A DNA stretch of 64,000 nucleotides from Campylobacter sp. GTDB lineage: Bacteria > Campylobacterota > Campylobacteria > Campylobacterales > Campylobacteraceae. Numbering within the stretch: the stretch's first letter is position 1; every line of letters starts with the position of its first letter. Shown here in pieces: positions 26,110-34,622 of this stretch. Under the pieces are notes generated by a model that saw nothing but the letters and a program-made list of their open reading frames with translations, was not told the origin of the DNA and made no database searches. A program made the position numbers and the translations under genes. Location: positions 62,001 to 126,000 of the forward strand of contig NZ_JAHZBQ010000002.1 in NCBI RefSeq assembly GCF_019423325.1, given 5' to 3'.

Positions 26110-26973
26110 TCATCCGATTTTCTTTAAAAACTCGGAAATTTGTAAAATTTCGCTAAATTCGATCGAAATTTTACGCTCTTTGATACTTATTTTACCAAAT
26201 TGATCAAGCTTGGCCTTTAGCTTTAAAAGCTCAGGCTTGAAGCTTTGAAATTCCGCGCCAGGCTTTTTCTCTTTCGGAACGGTTTTATCTTTGAGCTTTT
26301 TTACTAAATTTTCGGTATCTCTTACGCTTAGGCGCTGTCCTAAAATGGTGTTTAGAACTAAAATTTGATCCTCTTTTTCAAGTCCAACCATTATCTTGGC
26401 GTGCCCTTGCGAAATTTTATCTGCGCTTATGGCGTCTTGCACTTCGGAGCATAAATTTAAAAGTCTTAGCGTGTTGGTAATCTGCGTGCGGGACTTTTTG
26501 ATGATGTCGGCTAACTCCTCTTGCGTGATCCTGTATTCGCCGATGAGCTCCTTATAGGACTTAGCAAGCTCGATAGGATTTAGATCCTCGCGCTGGATAT
26601 TTTCGATGAGGGCAAGCTCTCTTAAATTTTGAGATTTTATGTCTGCGACTACGGCTTTGATTGTACTCTCGCCCAAAAGCTTAGTCGCTCTTAGGCGTCG
26701 CTCACCAGCTATAAGGACGTAAGAGTCATCTTTTTGAATAACGATGATAGGCTGAATAAGCCCGTGGCGGGCAATACTCTCGCTTAGCTGCCTAAGTGCC
26801 TCCTCATCGAAGCTTTGACGCGGTTGATATGGATTTGGCTCGATTTTATCGACATCGATTTCGATAACTAAGCTATCTGCATTTCCGCTTTCTAGCTCCC
26901 TGTTATAGGAGCTTTCTACGTCATCTAAAATAGCACCGAGCCCACGCCCGAGCGCTCTTTTTACCTTGCCCAT
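26110..26973 (-). CDS. parB: chromosome partitioning protein ParB
   Basis: A 287-residue ParB/Spo0J CTPase and parS-binding protein. Residues 1-25 give the short ParA-interacting tail (LGRGLGAIL); IEPNPYQPRQSF and the CTP-box GERRLRATKL follow, then AYIENIQREDLNPIELA-type motif LIENIQREDLNPIELAKSY and the helix-turn-helix ITQEELADIIKKSRTQITNTLRLL. A C-terminal dimer domain ends it. It overlaps parA by 13 bases. I did not find a parS site by eye. Confidence 0.95.
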   Translation of the reverse strand: MGKVKRALGRGLGAILDDVESSYNRELESGNADSLVIEIDVDKIEPNPYQPRQSFDEEALRQLSESIARHGLIQPIIVIQKDDSYVLIAGERRLRATKLLGESTIKAVVADIKSQNLRELALIENIQREDLNPIELAKSYKELIGEYRITQEELADIIKKSRTQITNTLRLLNLCSEVQDAISADKISQGHAKIMVGLEKEDQILVLNTILGQRLSVRDTENLVKKLKDKTVPKEKKPGAEFQSFKPELLKLKAKLDQFGKISIKERKISIEFSEILQISEFLKKIG

Positions 26974-27752
26974 TTTTGCTCCATTATGGATTTAGCGAGG
27001 TCTTGATAGGCGATGGAGCCGGCGGATTTTATATCGTATAAAACCACCGGCTTGCCAAAGCTTGGGCTTTCGGCTAGCTTGATATTGCGCGGGATGATGA
27101 CTAGATCATCACTCTTACCGATACGAAAGAGCTTATCGTCGAAATACTCGCGTAAATTCGCGACCGTTTCTTTGGCGAGGTTGTTTTGCAAGCTGTACAT
27201 TGTCGGCAAAAATCCGCGAATTTTTAAATTTTTATTGAGCGTTTGCTTGACGACTTTTACGGTATTTAGGATCAACGCGACGCCTTCAAGCGCGTAGAAT
27301 TCGCACTGAATCGGGATAATTACGCTATCGCTTGCGACCAAGGCATTTACCGTAATGCTACCGAGCGTCGGCGGCGAATCTATGATGATGAAATCATATC
27401 TGTCCTTAACCTCGGAAATTTTATTTTTTAGCATTAGTTTGAAGTCTTTCTCTTCACTTACTTCGTGCTCGATGCCTACAAGTCCGATATTTGACGGCAC
27501 CAGATCCATAAACTCAAGTTCGGTCTTTTGGATCACTTCGGACATGCTCTTACGCCCCGTTAGGACGTGATAAATGTTAAATTCAAAGTCGCTGCGGTTA
27601 AAGCCAAGCCCGGTCGTAGCGTTCGCCTGAGGGTCTACGTCAATCAGTAGGACCCGCTTTTTCTTTATCGCTAGCGACGCAGCGAGATTGACCGCTGTGG
27701 TCGTCTTCCCGACGCCGCCTTTTTGATTGGCAATCGTAATTACTTCACTCAT
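26961..27752 (-). CDS. parA: chromosome partitioning ATPase ParA/Soj
   Basis: A 263-residue deviant Walker ATPase that moves ParB-bound origins. KGGVGKTTT at 11-19 is the signature, then DVDPQANATTG, DSPPTLG and IPIQCEFYALEG. The start is ATG at 27752 (MSEVITIANQ), overlapping the birA stop as ATGA; 17 further codons upstream lie inside birA. Confidence 0.96.
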   Translation of the reverse strand: MSEVITIANQKGGVGKTTTAVNLAASLAIKKKRVLLIDVDPQANATTGLGFNRSDFEFNIYHVLTGRKSMSEVIQKTELEFMDLVPSNIGLVGIEHEVSEEKDFKLMLKNKISEVKDRYDFIIIDSPPTLGSITVNALVASDSVIIPIQCEFYALEGVALILNTVKVVKQTLNKNLKIRGFLPTMYSLQNNLAKETVANLREYFDDKLFRIGKSDDLVIIPRNIKLAESPSFGKPVVLYDIKSAGSIAYQDLAKSIMEQKWAR

Positions 27753-28384
27753 CTTAAAGCATAAACCCTTTCTTCGTTTATTATGATCGATCCGTCTTCG
27801 CAAAGTTTAGCCTGCGCAAGCGAAATTTTTTCGCCGTTTAAATGGACACTAAATTTTTGCGATTTTTGGAATTGTAACGAAAAATTTCTAAAAATTTGCT
27901 TCCACGAGATTTTATTTTCATATAGCGCAAGGAACCCCTCTATAGCGTCTTTTGCGCTGATTTTTATATCTAAAATTCCCGCATATTCGGGCGCGCCGAG
28001 TAGGTTTATGCCAATGCCGCAGACGAGGGTGTTTTTGATCTTATTCGTCATCGTCCCACCGATTTTGCGCTCATCCACATAAAAATCGTTGGGCCATTTC
28101 AGCCAAAGCTGCGAACCGAGCGATGCTAGAAGCTCCTGCATAATCATCGCAAAATATATGCTCGCCGACTGAGGCGGCACATCTGCGGGCATATCGCTCT
28201 GCGCGACACAGAACGAAAATGCGAGATTGCCGCTCGCGCTCTGCCAATCGTTACCGCGCGAGCCGATACCGGCGCTTTGGCGATTTGCGGCGATCGCAAA
28301 AGGCGGCATTATCCTACCTTCGCGCACGGCGCCCACCAAAAACTCCTGCGTGGAGGGCATTTGCTCTACAAATTCTACTTGCAA
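27749..28384 (-). CDS. birA: biotin-[acetyl-CoA-carboxylase] ligase
   Basis: A 211-residue biotin protein ligase without the N-terminal DNA-binding domain of E. coli BirA, so it should not act as a repressor. It shows STQEFL, the biotinyl-AMP loop GIGSRGNDW with AANRQSAG before it, LWLKWPNDFYVDERKIGG and GIGINLL. It attaches biotin to the carboxyl carrier protein. First of birA-parA-parB. Confidence 0.93.
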   Translation of the reverse strand: MQVEFVEQMPSTQEFLVGAVREGRIMPPFAIAANRQSAGIGSRGNDWQSASGNLAFSFCVAQSDMPADVPPQSASIYFAMIMQELLASLGSQLWLKWPNDFYVDERKIGGTMTNKIKNTLVCGIGINLLGAPEYAGILDIKISAKDAIEGFLALYENKISWKQIFRNFSLQFQKSQKFSVHLNGEKISLAQAKLCEDGSIIINEERVYALR

Positions 28385-28916
28385 AACCCGCTCCTTGCGT
28401 AAGACGAAGGGCTCGCCTTGAAATATTGCAAGCGTTTAAATTCCGCGTAGCGATAGAATTTTGCGACAAGATAAAATTTAGCATGATTAAATTTTACGAC
28501 ATAGTGAAATTTTGTGCGATGAAATTTTACGCTCTTGCTAAATTTTTCGATAACGCGGATTTTTCCAGCGTCACTTCGATAAAATTTTAAAGTTTTATCT
28601 CGCAAAAATTCTGCGGCATGATCACAGAATTTTAAATGGTGCGTGTTTGGTGCGACGTTGCAAAGTCTGCAACCGCGGCGGCGAAATTTTAAGCTCCTGT
28701 GAGCGTAAAATTTTAGAGCATAGAAGCGAGGTTTTAAAATTTTATAAAGCCTTGATTTTGGAGCTTCGCTTCGAAATTCCGCGCGGTAAAATTTTACTTC
28801 ACGATTGCGGCGATATCCAAGGCATAATTTCGCCGCGACGCCAAAAGCGCGGCGCAAATAAAATTCCCGCGTAGCATCATAAGCGCGGCGCAAAACGCGA
28901 GAATTTAAAATCCCGC
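28385..28916. other. low-complexity spacer between fmt and birA
   Basis: About 530 bases of GAAATTTTAC- and AAATTTTA-type words alternating with GC-rich bits. A single minus-strand frame (28375-28923) stays open through it for 182 codons, starting at an ATG that overlaps the fmt stop and ending inside the birA start. Its product is an unnatural mix of K, F, Y, R and A (KFYR, KFYA, VKFH), which follows from the repeat word being read as Lys-Phe-Tyr. I treat it as repeat DNA, not as a gene. Confidence 0.6.
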
Positions 28917-29837
28917 TTAGCATAGCAGATCGCCGATCTTTAGCCGCTTGCCGTTTAGATACGCGCTAGCATCCACCGGCTTTTTGCCTGGCTCTTGCAC
29001 CTTTATGATCTTAACCGCACCCTCGTCGCAAGAAACGCAAAAACTGGGCTTATCAACGCACAGAATTTCGCCCGCGCGTTCAAATTTACGCCCGCAAGAT
29101 TCGTGCAAAAGCTCTAGTTCTAAAATTTTTAACCCGCTAGATAGATATATCCCGGGCCAGGGCGTCAGCGCACGAAATTTATTATAAATTTGCCGTGCGC
29201 TTTCCTCAAAGCCAAAAAGCCCGTCTGATTTGCTTATTTTTTTGCAGTGCGTAGCCTGCGCGTCATCTTGCTTAAGCGGCGTCAAATTTGTAAAATTTCG
29301 CAGCACTCGCACTATCAGCTCGCCAGCCAAATCCCCAAGCTCGTCAAACAGCTGCGCCGCCGTTTTGTCCTCGCAAGGCGTGTAGGCAAAATCAAGCATA
29401 TCGCCCGTGTCAAGCCCCGCATCCATCAGCATCGCCGTCACGCCCGTCTGCTTTTCGCCAGCCATTAGCGCGCTTTGGATCGGGCTCGCGCCGCGGTATT
29501 TAGGCAGGATCGAAGCGTGCAGATTTATGCAAGGCACGATATCAAGGACGGCTTGCGGCAAAATTTTACCGTATGCGGCAACCACGATAAAATCAGGCTT
29601 TAGCTCTTTTATCTGCGCTGCGACCGCCTCGTCTTTTAAACTTGCAGGCTGAAAGATCGGCACGGCAGGCAGATACTGCTGCGCGTAAACTTTAACCTCG
29701 CTAGGCGTTAAAATCTGCTTCCTGCCGACAGGCTTGTCAGGCTGCGTAAAGACGGCCGCGATATTAAATTTCGCCCCCGCAAGCGCGCGTAAAATTTTAG
29801 CCGCATACTCAGGCGTTCCCATAAAAACTATATTCAT
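28917..29837 (-). CDS. fmt: methionyl-tRNA formyltransferase
   Basis: Fmt formylates initiator Met-tRNA using 10-formyltetrahydrofolate. The 306-residue protein begins IVFMGTPEYAAKIL, has TQPDKPVGRKQ, the catalytic segment NLHASILPKYRGASPIQ (Asn, His) and the Asp of MDAGLDTGDM. The C-terminal OB domain contains ALTPWPGIYL. Length is normal. RBS AAAGGAAAAGA precedes ATG. Confidence 0.95.
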   Translation of the reverse strand: MNIVFMGTPEYAAKILRALAGAKFNIAAVFTQPDKPVGRKQILTPSEVKVYAQQYLPAVPIFQPASLKDEAVAAQIKELKPDFIVVAAYGKILPQAVLDIVPCINLHASILPKYRGASPIQSALMAGEKQTGVTAMLMDAGLDTGDMLDFAYTPCEDKTAAQLFDELGDLAGELIVRVLRNFTNLTPLKQDDAQATHCKKISKSDGLFGFEESARQIYNKFRALTPWPGIYLSSGLKILELELLHESCGRKFERAGEILCVDKPSFCVSCDEGAVKIIKVQEPGKKPVDASAYLNGKRLKIGDLLC

Positions 29838-29929
29838 TCTTTTCCTTTAAATTTAGCCAAATCACGACGCGAGCGATCACACGGGCACTAAGTGCGCGCA
29901 AAAGGCCGCACTATTGCCGTTTTTCGCGC

Positions 29930-30271
29930 TTATTTGACGGCGGATTGATTTTCATCCTCGGATCCGTCCGGCCAAGGCCAAAAAGCGCACGGATCTTCGG
30001 ACCAATAAATCTTTGCAGACGGTTTCGCTCCCAGCTCATCCAGGCTAATCTTGCCGTCACGATTAGCGTCCAACTTCTTAAATTCCGAGCCTGAGCGCAG
30101 ATTTAGCTCTACTCTCAGCCCAGACGGCACCTCGCTCGCCATCCACTCCTGCAAGCTCAGCGCGCCGTCGTGATCCTTATCGTTAAAGTCCATAAAATTC
30201 GGCACTGGATCGGCGGGATCGCACGCATACGCGCCGAAGAATAACAGTGCGAGGATAAAAATTTTATTCAT
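29930..30271 (-). CDS. exported EF-hand protein
   Basis: A 113-residue protein with an N-terminal export signal (MNKIFILALLFFGAYA) ending at Cys17, which could also be a lipoprotein cysteine. Two canonical EF-hand loops are seen: D31-D33-D35-G-L-S-E42 in DKDHDGALSLQE and D68-N70-D72-G-I-S-E79 in DANRDGKISLDE. It should bind calcium outside the cytoplasm; its role is unknown. It lies alone between fmt and obgE, where I recall proB in C. jejuni. Ribosome site AAGGATG. Confidence 0.85.
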   Translation of the reverse strand: MNKIFILALLFFGAYACDPADPVPNFMDFNDKDHDGALSLQEWMASEVPSGLRVELNLRSGSEFKKLDANRDGKISLDELGAKPSAKIYWSEDPCAFWPWPDGSEDENQSAVK

Positions 30272-30397
30272 TTTACATCCTTAAATTTTATCTTTTTGCA
30301 GCGTTTGCGAGCGATAAAAATAAAATTTAACCGCGTATACAGGCGCGCTAAGGCCTACGTTCGTCAAAGCCCTCTGCGGCGCGGCTTTTGTCGCAGC

Positions 30398-31453
30398 CTA
30401 CAGCTCCTTTTTTAATAACTCAAGCAGGGCAAATTTTAGCTCGTTTATATTTTGTCCAGTCGCCGAAGATATCGGCATCACAAAAAACGGCTTGGCGGCG
30501 TCAAGCTCATAAATATCTTGCTTAAATTTCATCTCGCCCGCCGTGTCCGCAAGCCCCAAATGCGCTAAAAACGCGTCAAATTTTTCCTGCAAATTTTCGG
30601 CCGCGTCCGCGCGAGTTAGAGCGATCGCGTAGTCTCTTTTTGCAAGCTCTCCTGAAAATTTCGCCGTCTCGGCCCGCAGCGCGTCAAACTGCTCTTCAAG
30701 ACTGCGGTAGTTCGCAAGATCGAGCATAAAAAGCAAAATTTTAGTGCGCTCGACGTGCTTTAAAAACTGCACGCCAAGCCCGCGCCCCTCGCTAGCGCCT
30801 TCTATGATACCCGGGATGTCGGCCATGACAAAGCCGCTGTATTCGTCCACCTCAACGAGGCCGAGCTTTGGCGTGAGCGTGGTAAACTCGTAGTTTGCGA
30901 TCTGAGGCTTGGCGTTTGAAACGGTCGAGATTAGCGTGCTTTTGCCCACGTTTGGAAAGCCCACGAGCCCAACGTCTGCGATGAGTTTTAGCTCCAAGCG
31001 CACCTCGCGCGTCTGCCCTTCGAGGCCTTTTTGCGCGTATTCCGGGGCTTGATTGATCGAGCTTTTAAAATGCACGTTGCCAAGCCCGCCTTTGCCGCCT
31101 TTTAAAAATAGCTTCGTTTCGCCGTCGTTTAGCATATCAAGCACCAGCTCGCCGCTATCCTCGTCGTAAACGCTGGTGCCGGGAGGGACGATGAGATAGA
31201 GATCCTCGCCGCTTTTGCCCGTCTTTTTGCGACCCTCGCCGGGCGCGCCGTTTTGTGCTTTAAACTCACGTTTGCCCTTGTAGGACGAGAGAGTGTGGGA
31301 GTTTTTATCGACTCTGAAATACACGTCGCCGCCGTCGCCGCCGTCGCCGCCGTCGGGACCGCCCAGGATGACGAATTTTTCGCGGCGGAAGCTGACGCAG
31401 CCCGCGCCGCCGTCCCCTGATTTGACGCTAAGCTTTACGCTGTCTATAAACAT
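30398..31453 (-). CDS. obgE: Obg GTPase
   Basis: A 351-residue ribosome-associated GTPase. The glycine-rich Obg fold at 1-155 (SVKSGDGGAGCVSFRREKF, GGPDGGDGGDGGDV, GKGGLGNVHF) is followed by the G domain with GFPNVGKSTLIS (G1), DIPGIIEGA (G3) and a G4-like segment ALTRADA. The start is the ATG at 31453 (MFIDSVKLSV); 12 upstream codons are not family-like. Downstream of rplU-rpmA as usual. Confidence 0.95.
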   Translation of the reverse strand: MFIDSVKLSVKSGDGGAGCVSFRREKFVILGGPDGGDGGDGGDVYFRVDKNSHTLSSYKGKREFKAQNGAPGEGRKKTGKSGEDLYLIVPPGTSVYDEDSGELVLDMLNDGETKLFLKGGKGGLGNVHFKSSINQAPEYAQKGLEGQTREVRLELKLIADVGLVGFPNVGKSTLISTVSNAKPQIANYEFTTLTPKLGLVEVDEYSGFVMADIPGIIEGASEGRGLGVQFLKHVERTKILLFMLDLANYRSLEEQFDALRAETAKFSGELAKRDYAIALTRADAAENLQEKFDAFLAHLGLADTAGEMKFKQDIYELDAAKPFFVMPISSATGQNINELKFALLELLKKEL

Positions 31454-31530
31454 GGCTATCCTTAAATTTAAAACGGTAATTATAACCAAATGAGTTGAAG
31501 ATAATTTTTAAACGGATGAAATTTTAAATA

Positions 31531-31544
31531 GGGGCTTGCGCCCC
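31531..31544 (-). terminator. hairpin after rpmA
   Basis: GGGGC and GCCCC with a GCAA tetraloop on the minus strand, followed by TATTTAAAATTT. It lies between rpmA and obgE and may end or attenuate the ribosomal protein transcript. Confidence 0.55.
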
Positions 31545-31562
31545 CGAAGATTTTAGCGATGT

Positions 31563-31820
31563 TTACGCAGCCGGATAAACCGATACTTTTTTGCGATTTT
31601 TGTCTTTTCGCTCAAATTTTACGACGCCGTCGATCAACGCGAAAATCGTGTGATCGCTGCCCATGCCTACATTGCAGCCCGGGTGTGTCGCAGTGCCGCG
31701 CTGGCGGATGATGATGTTGCCCGCGCGAACGAACTCGCCGCCGAATTTTTTGACGCCCAAGCGACGCCCGATACTATCTCTATTATTTTGGGTTGAGCCC
31801 TGACCTTTTTTGTGTGCCAT
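31563..31820 (-). CDS. rpmA: 50S ribosomal protein L27
   Basis: An 85-residue L27: MAHKKGQGSTQNNRDSIGRR start, KFGGEFVRAGNIIIRQRGT and HPGCNVGMGSDHTIFALIDG. L27 reaches the peptidyl transferase centre. No N-terminal propeptide is present. It lies 10 bases after rplU. Confidence 0.97.
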   Translation of the reverse strand: MAHKKGQGSTQNNRDSIGRRLGVKKFGGEFVRAGNIIIRQRGTATHPGCNVGMGSDHTIFALIDGVVKFERKDKNRKKVSVYPAA

Positions 31821-31830
31821 TTCCTATCCT

Positions 31831-32139
31831 TTATGCGTTAATCGAAACGACTTTGACGCGCGTGTATTGGCGTCTGAAGCCGCGCTTTACTTTTGAATCT
31901 TTGCGTCTGCGTTTTTTGAAGATAACGACTTTTTTATCCTTGCCTTCGCAAACGACCTCCAAAACCACCTTGGCACCCTTTACGAACGGTGCTCCTACCT
32001 TTAACTCGCCGTCATTTAGCGCTAAAACTTCGCTAAGCTCGAGCTTTGCTTTCGGCTCAGCATTAAAATGGTCTAAATTTAGGTAGTTGCCCTCTTCGAC
32101 CTTATACTGCTTGCCGCCGTGTTTGATGATAGCATACAT
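31831..32139 (-). CDS. rplU: 50S ribosomal protein L21
   Basis: A 102-residue L21: MYAIIKHGGKQYKVEEGNYL, APFVKGAKVVLEVV, FKKRRRKDSKVKRGFRRQYT. The start is ATG 32139, preceded by AAAGGATTTTTG; the frame is open 41 codons further but with no family similarity. Heads rplU-rpmA-obgE. Confidence 0.97.
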   Translation of the reverse strand: MYAIIKHGGKQYKVEEGNYLNLDHFNAEPKAKLELSEVLALNDGELKVGAPFVKGAKVVLEVVCEGKDKKVVIFKKRRRKDSKVKRGFRRQYTRVKVVSINA

Positions 32140-32358
32140 CAAAAATCCTTTAAAATTTGGTAGCCAAAAAGGCATTTGCCGTGCAAAATTTAAAAGCCCG
32201 TTTGGTATGAAACTTTGAATATTATCCGAAATTTTATAAATTCCTACTGAAACGCCTCGCAAAATTCCTGCGAAATTTCAAATTTCAAGGGCTCGGATTT
32301 ATTTTAAACTAAAGATAAATGTGCTACTATCGCAACGAAATTTTTGAAGGAGAATTTT

Positions 32359-32787
32359 ATGAGAAATTTAATAGCTGCGCTCGTAGCAGCGGTATTTTTT
32401 ATCGGTTGTTCCAACTGGAATATATCCAACGAACCAAGCGGAGTACGCAATCAAACAAAATCCCAAAGCAGCAAAACAAATATCGGCGGCGTAAATGATA
32501 AAGTCCAAGAGGTCTCCACCGCAGACACCACTGATATGGTCGAAACGACCTTGCCCGATAGCACGGGTATGACTAATGCGCCGAAAGACCGCAGCGATGC
32601 ATTTCATATCAACCAAGTAATTTCTGCGTGGAATAAACAGCCAGACTCCATCAAAACAACCGAAGACAACGGCAACATCTACACCTGGAAAAACTATAAG
32701 CCAGGCTGCGACGTATCGCTTACCAGCGACTCGGAAGGCTACGTATCAAAATCCGCTATCAAATCAGCACTCTCTCAGTGCCTATAA
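32359..32787 (+). CDS. putative lipoprotein, unknown
   Basis: A 142-residue protein starting at ATG 32359, behind AAGGAG with 6-base spacing. The signal peptide ends FFIGC with the lipid-bearing Cys17. The mature part is Ser/Thr/Asp-rich for about 70 residues (TDMVETTLPDSTGMT), then a small folded region with WNKQPDSIKTTEDNGNIYTW and two cysteines. No family recognised. It is followed by a strong AT hairpin and then the DUF411 gene; each has its own promoter-like sequence. Confidence 0.75.
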   Translation: MRNLIAALVAAVFFIGCSNWNISNEPSGVRNQTKSQSSKTNIGGVNDKVQEVSTADTTDMVETTLPDSTGMTNAPKDRSDAFHINQVISAWNKQPDSIKTTEDNGNIYTWKNYKPGCDVSLTSDSEGYVSKSAIKSALSQCL

Positions 32788-32812
32788 CCAATTTATCCGC
32801 TTTATCCGCGAC

Positions 32813-32844
32813 GCCGAAATTTTAAAATTTCGTAAAATTTCGGC
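32813..32844 (+). terminator. terminator-like hairpin from the AAATTTTA repeat
   Basis: GCCGAAATTTTA and TAAAATTTCGGC form perfect 12-bp arms around an 8-base loop, 25 bases after the lipoprotein stop. The alternative pairing CGAAATTTTAAAATTTCG at 32815-32832 is also self-complementary. No T run follows. Confidence 0.6.
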
Positions 32845-32921
32845 TTACGAGCGGGTACTGCTTCACCAAATCTAATCTTAAAATCCTACGGTTCGCTCTT
32901 AAAAATTTACTATACGTATTG

Positions 32922-32927
32922 TATAAT
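32922..32927 (+). promoter_or_regulatory. -10 box of the DUF411 gene
   Basis: TATAAT directly preceded by ATTG, 28 bases before the start codon; AT-rich upstream, no clear -35. Fits the Campylobacter vegetative promoter pattern. Confidence 0.55.
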
Positions 32928-32955
32928 CGAGGACTTTTAATCACTGGAGTAAAAT

Positions 32956-33417
32956 ATGAAGAAAATTTTATTTGTAGGTGCGCTTTTAGCGGCATTAGGT
33001 AGCTATGCGGCGGCGGGTGAACACATCAAGGTCTATCACGGCGAGAGCTGCGGCTGTTGCCACAACTGGGCAAAATATATGGAGCAAAACGGATTTGAAG
33101 TCGAGATGATTTCGCTGGCCGACGAGCCGCTTATTCAGAAGAAGAATGAGCTCAAACTTCCGCTCGAGCTCGCTAGCTGCCACACCGCGATCATAGACGG
33201 ATATGTAGTCGAAGGACATATGCCAGCAGGTGAGATCCGCACGTTACTAAAAAATAAGCCTAAAGACGTTATCGGCATAGCAGTACCTGGCATGCCACTA
33301 GAAGCACCAGGTATGGAGCAAGGCTCTCAGCCCGAGATCTATGACGTGGTGGCGTTTAAAAAGGATGGCTCGTATCAAAGCATCGCCACTTACAAAGGCA
33401 GAGAAAAAATCAAATAA
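32956..33417 (+). CDS. DUF411 periplasmic metal-binding protein
   Basis: A 153-residue exported protein (signal peptide to about residue 20, SYAAA). The DUF411 signature is complete: the CGCC motif in ESCGCCHNWAKYME, SCHTAIIDGYVVEGHMPA, and the Met-rich GIAVPGMPLEAPGMEQGSQP. Conserved Cys, His and Met suggest copper binding; relatives occur near copper-resistance and cytochrome oxidase genes. No copper gene is adjacent here. Ribosome site ACTGGAG before ATG. Confidence 0.88.
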   Translation: MKKILFVGALLAALGSYAAAGEHIKVYHGESCGCCHNWAKYMEQNGFEVEMISLADEPLIQKKNELKLPLELASCHTAIIDGYVVEGHMPAGEIRTLLKNKPKDVIGIAVPGMPLEAPGMEQGSQPEIYDVVAFKKDGSYQSIATYKGREKIK

Positions 33418-33579
33418 TCCGCCGCTTTAAAGCGGCAACTTACTTATTGGCTCGATAAAATTTTGCGTATTTATGGCTTGGCGCAATTTGCCTTAGCCGG
33501 CGAATGCTGCCACTATCTGCAAAGGCGCCGCGTAAAATAATTTCAAAAACTAGCATGATAAAGGAAATTAAAATTCGGG

Positions 33580-33653
33580 TGGATGGGCTAATAGGGGTCG
33601 AACCTATATTCACAAATCCAGAGTTTGTTGTCCTGCCATTAGACGATAGCCCA
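33580..33653 (-). tRNA. tRNA-Gln (anticodon CUG)
   Basis: A 74-base cloverleaf read on the minus strand. Acceptor TGGGCTA pairs with TAGCCCA (7 bp, with the U1-A72 pair typical of tRNA-Gln), the D stem is GTC/GAC, and the anticodon stem ACAAA/TTTGT holds loop CTCTGGA with anticodon CUG. The T arm is ATAGG-TTCGACC-CCTAT. CCA is encoded. Unusual: discriminator U73 instead of G73, G37 after the anticodon, and only a 4-base variable loop. A TATAAAAT -10 box lies about 14 bases upstream. Confidence 0.88.
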
Positions 33654-34240
33654 TTGCGAAAGCGGTATTTTATAGAATTTTGCTTTAAAAAAGCATAAGA
33701 GCGGGCGGAATTTTAAAATTTTGCAAAATTTTAATTAAATTTAAAGCCCTGCTGCGCCTAAACGATAAAATTAAAACGCAAAAGCTAACGCTGCTTTCAT
33801 AGGCTCCGATAAAAGAATATGGCTGCTCGCCGCGGAGCTAAATTTTAAAATTTGGCTAGTTTATCCTATATTTACGCCTTCGCGAGCTATTTGTCGCAGG
33901 ATGAAATTTTAGCATATAAAAGCCTGTCTTCAAAACATATATGTTTAGTGCTCGCTGGGCGCGGGCGCGGCCTTAAATGATATAAATCGCACCGAAAATC
34001 CACAGCGAACATAATTGCGACTAAACCCAAATACAGCGTCAAATAGGCTTGCGATAAGACGCACAAAAAGCCTACCAAATACTTGCCTCAAGCGGAGCGT
34101 AGAATTTATCGCTACTAAATGGGGTCTAAACTAAAATCAAAGCCAAAATTTGAGCGCGAAACTTGCATAAAATTTCTTGCAAAAGCCGTTCACAAGCTCA
34201 AAAGATATTGCAAAATTGCGTAAAATTTGGCTACGGCAAG

Positions 34241-34400
34241 ATTTTCCAGTACATTGTGTTAATACAAACCTAAAGTGAATAGAACACAATTACTCAAGGT
34301 AGCAAAATTTTCCCATACGTCGTTAATACCGAACATTGACAAATCAGATCAAGTACTATGGACAAAGTGAAATATTCCCATACATTGTTAGTTCGGCACA
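34241..34400. repeat. three diverged direct repeats, period about 66 bases
   Basis: ATTTTCCAGTACATTGTGTT at 34241, ATTTTCCCATACGTCGTT at 34307 and ATATTCCCATACATTGTT at 34372 share about 18-22 positions, spaced 66 and 65 bases; each is preceded by GCAA or GAAA. Sequences between them are only faintly alike. The repeats are too diverged, and too few, to call CRISPR. Confidence 0.5.
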
Positions 34401-34622
34401 GGCTATTGCTAAACCAGAGCAGAAATGTGCGAAATTTAACTTCGCGTATCGTTTGAACACCTAGAAAGCGCCTTACCCCTCCAGCTAAATAGCGCGGACA
34501 TTTATATCGCGCGCTGTTTAAAATGCCAATTAATTGGAATTTTAAATCTCGAGCGCGGGTTCACTTCTAAGTATTCGCAAAAAATAACGTATCAAAGCTA
34601 GAAAAATTTCGCTCCGTCGCGC

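Larger units (their letters stand above)
33418..34622. other. gene-poor region holding only a tRNA
   Basis: About 1.2 kb. Apart from tRNA-Gln I see no supported gene. AAATTTTAAAATTT-like words occur near 33711 and 33842. A 63-codon minus-strand frame (33887-34078) is hydrophobic but has no start context. Three diverged repeats lie at 34241-34400 (separate entry). Confidence 0.55.

Noticed and set aside
33887..34078. 63-codon hydrophobic minus-strand frame
   Set aside because: Looks membrane-like for 30 residues, but there is no ribosome site and the tail is repeat-like; insufficient for a gene.
34241..34400. CRISPR array
   Set aside because: Three repeats only, with clear divergence, no conserved spacer length boundaries and no cas genes in the window.
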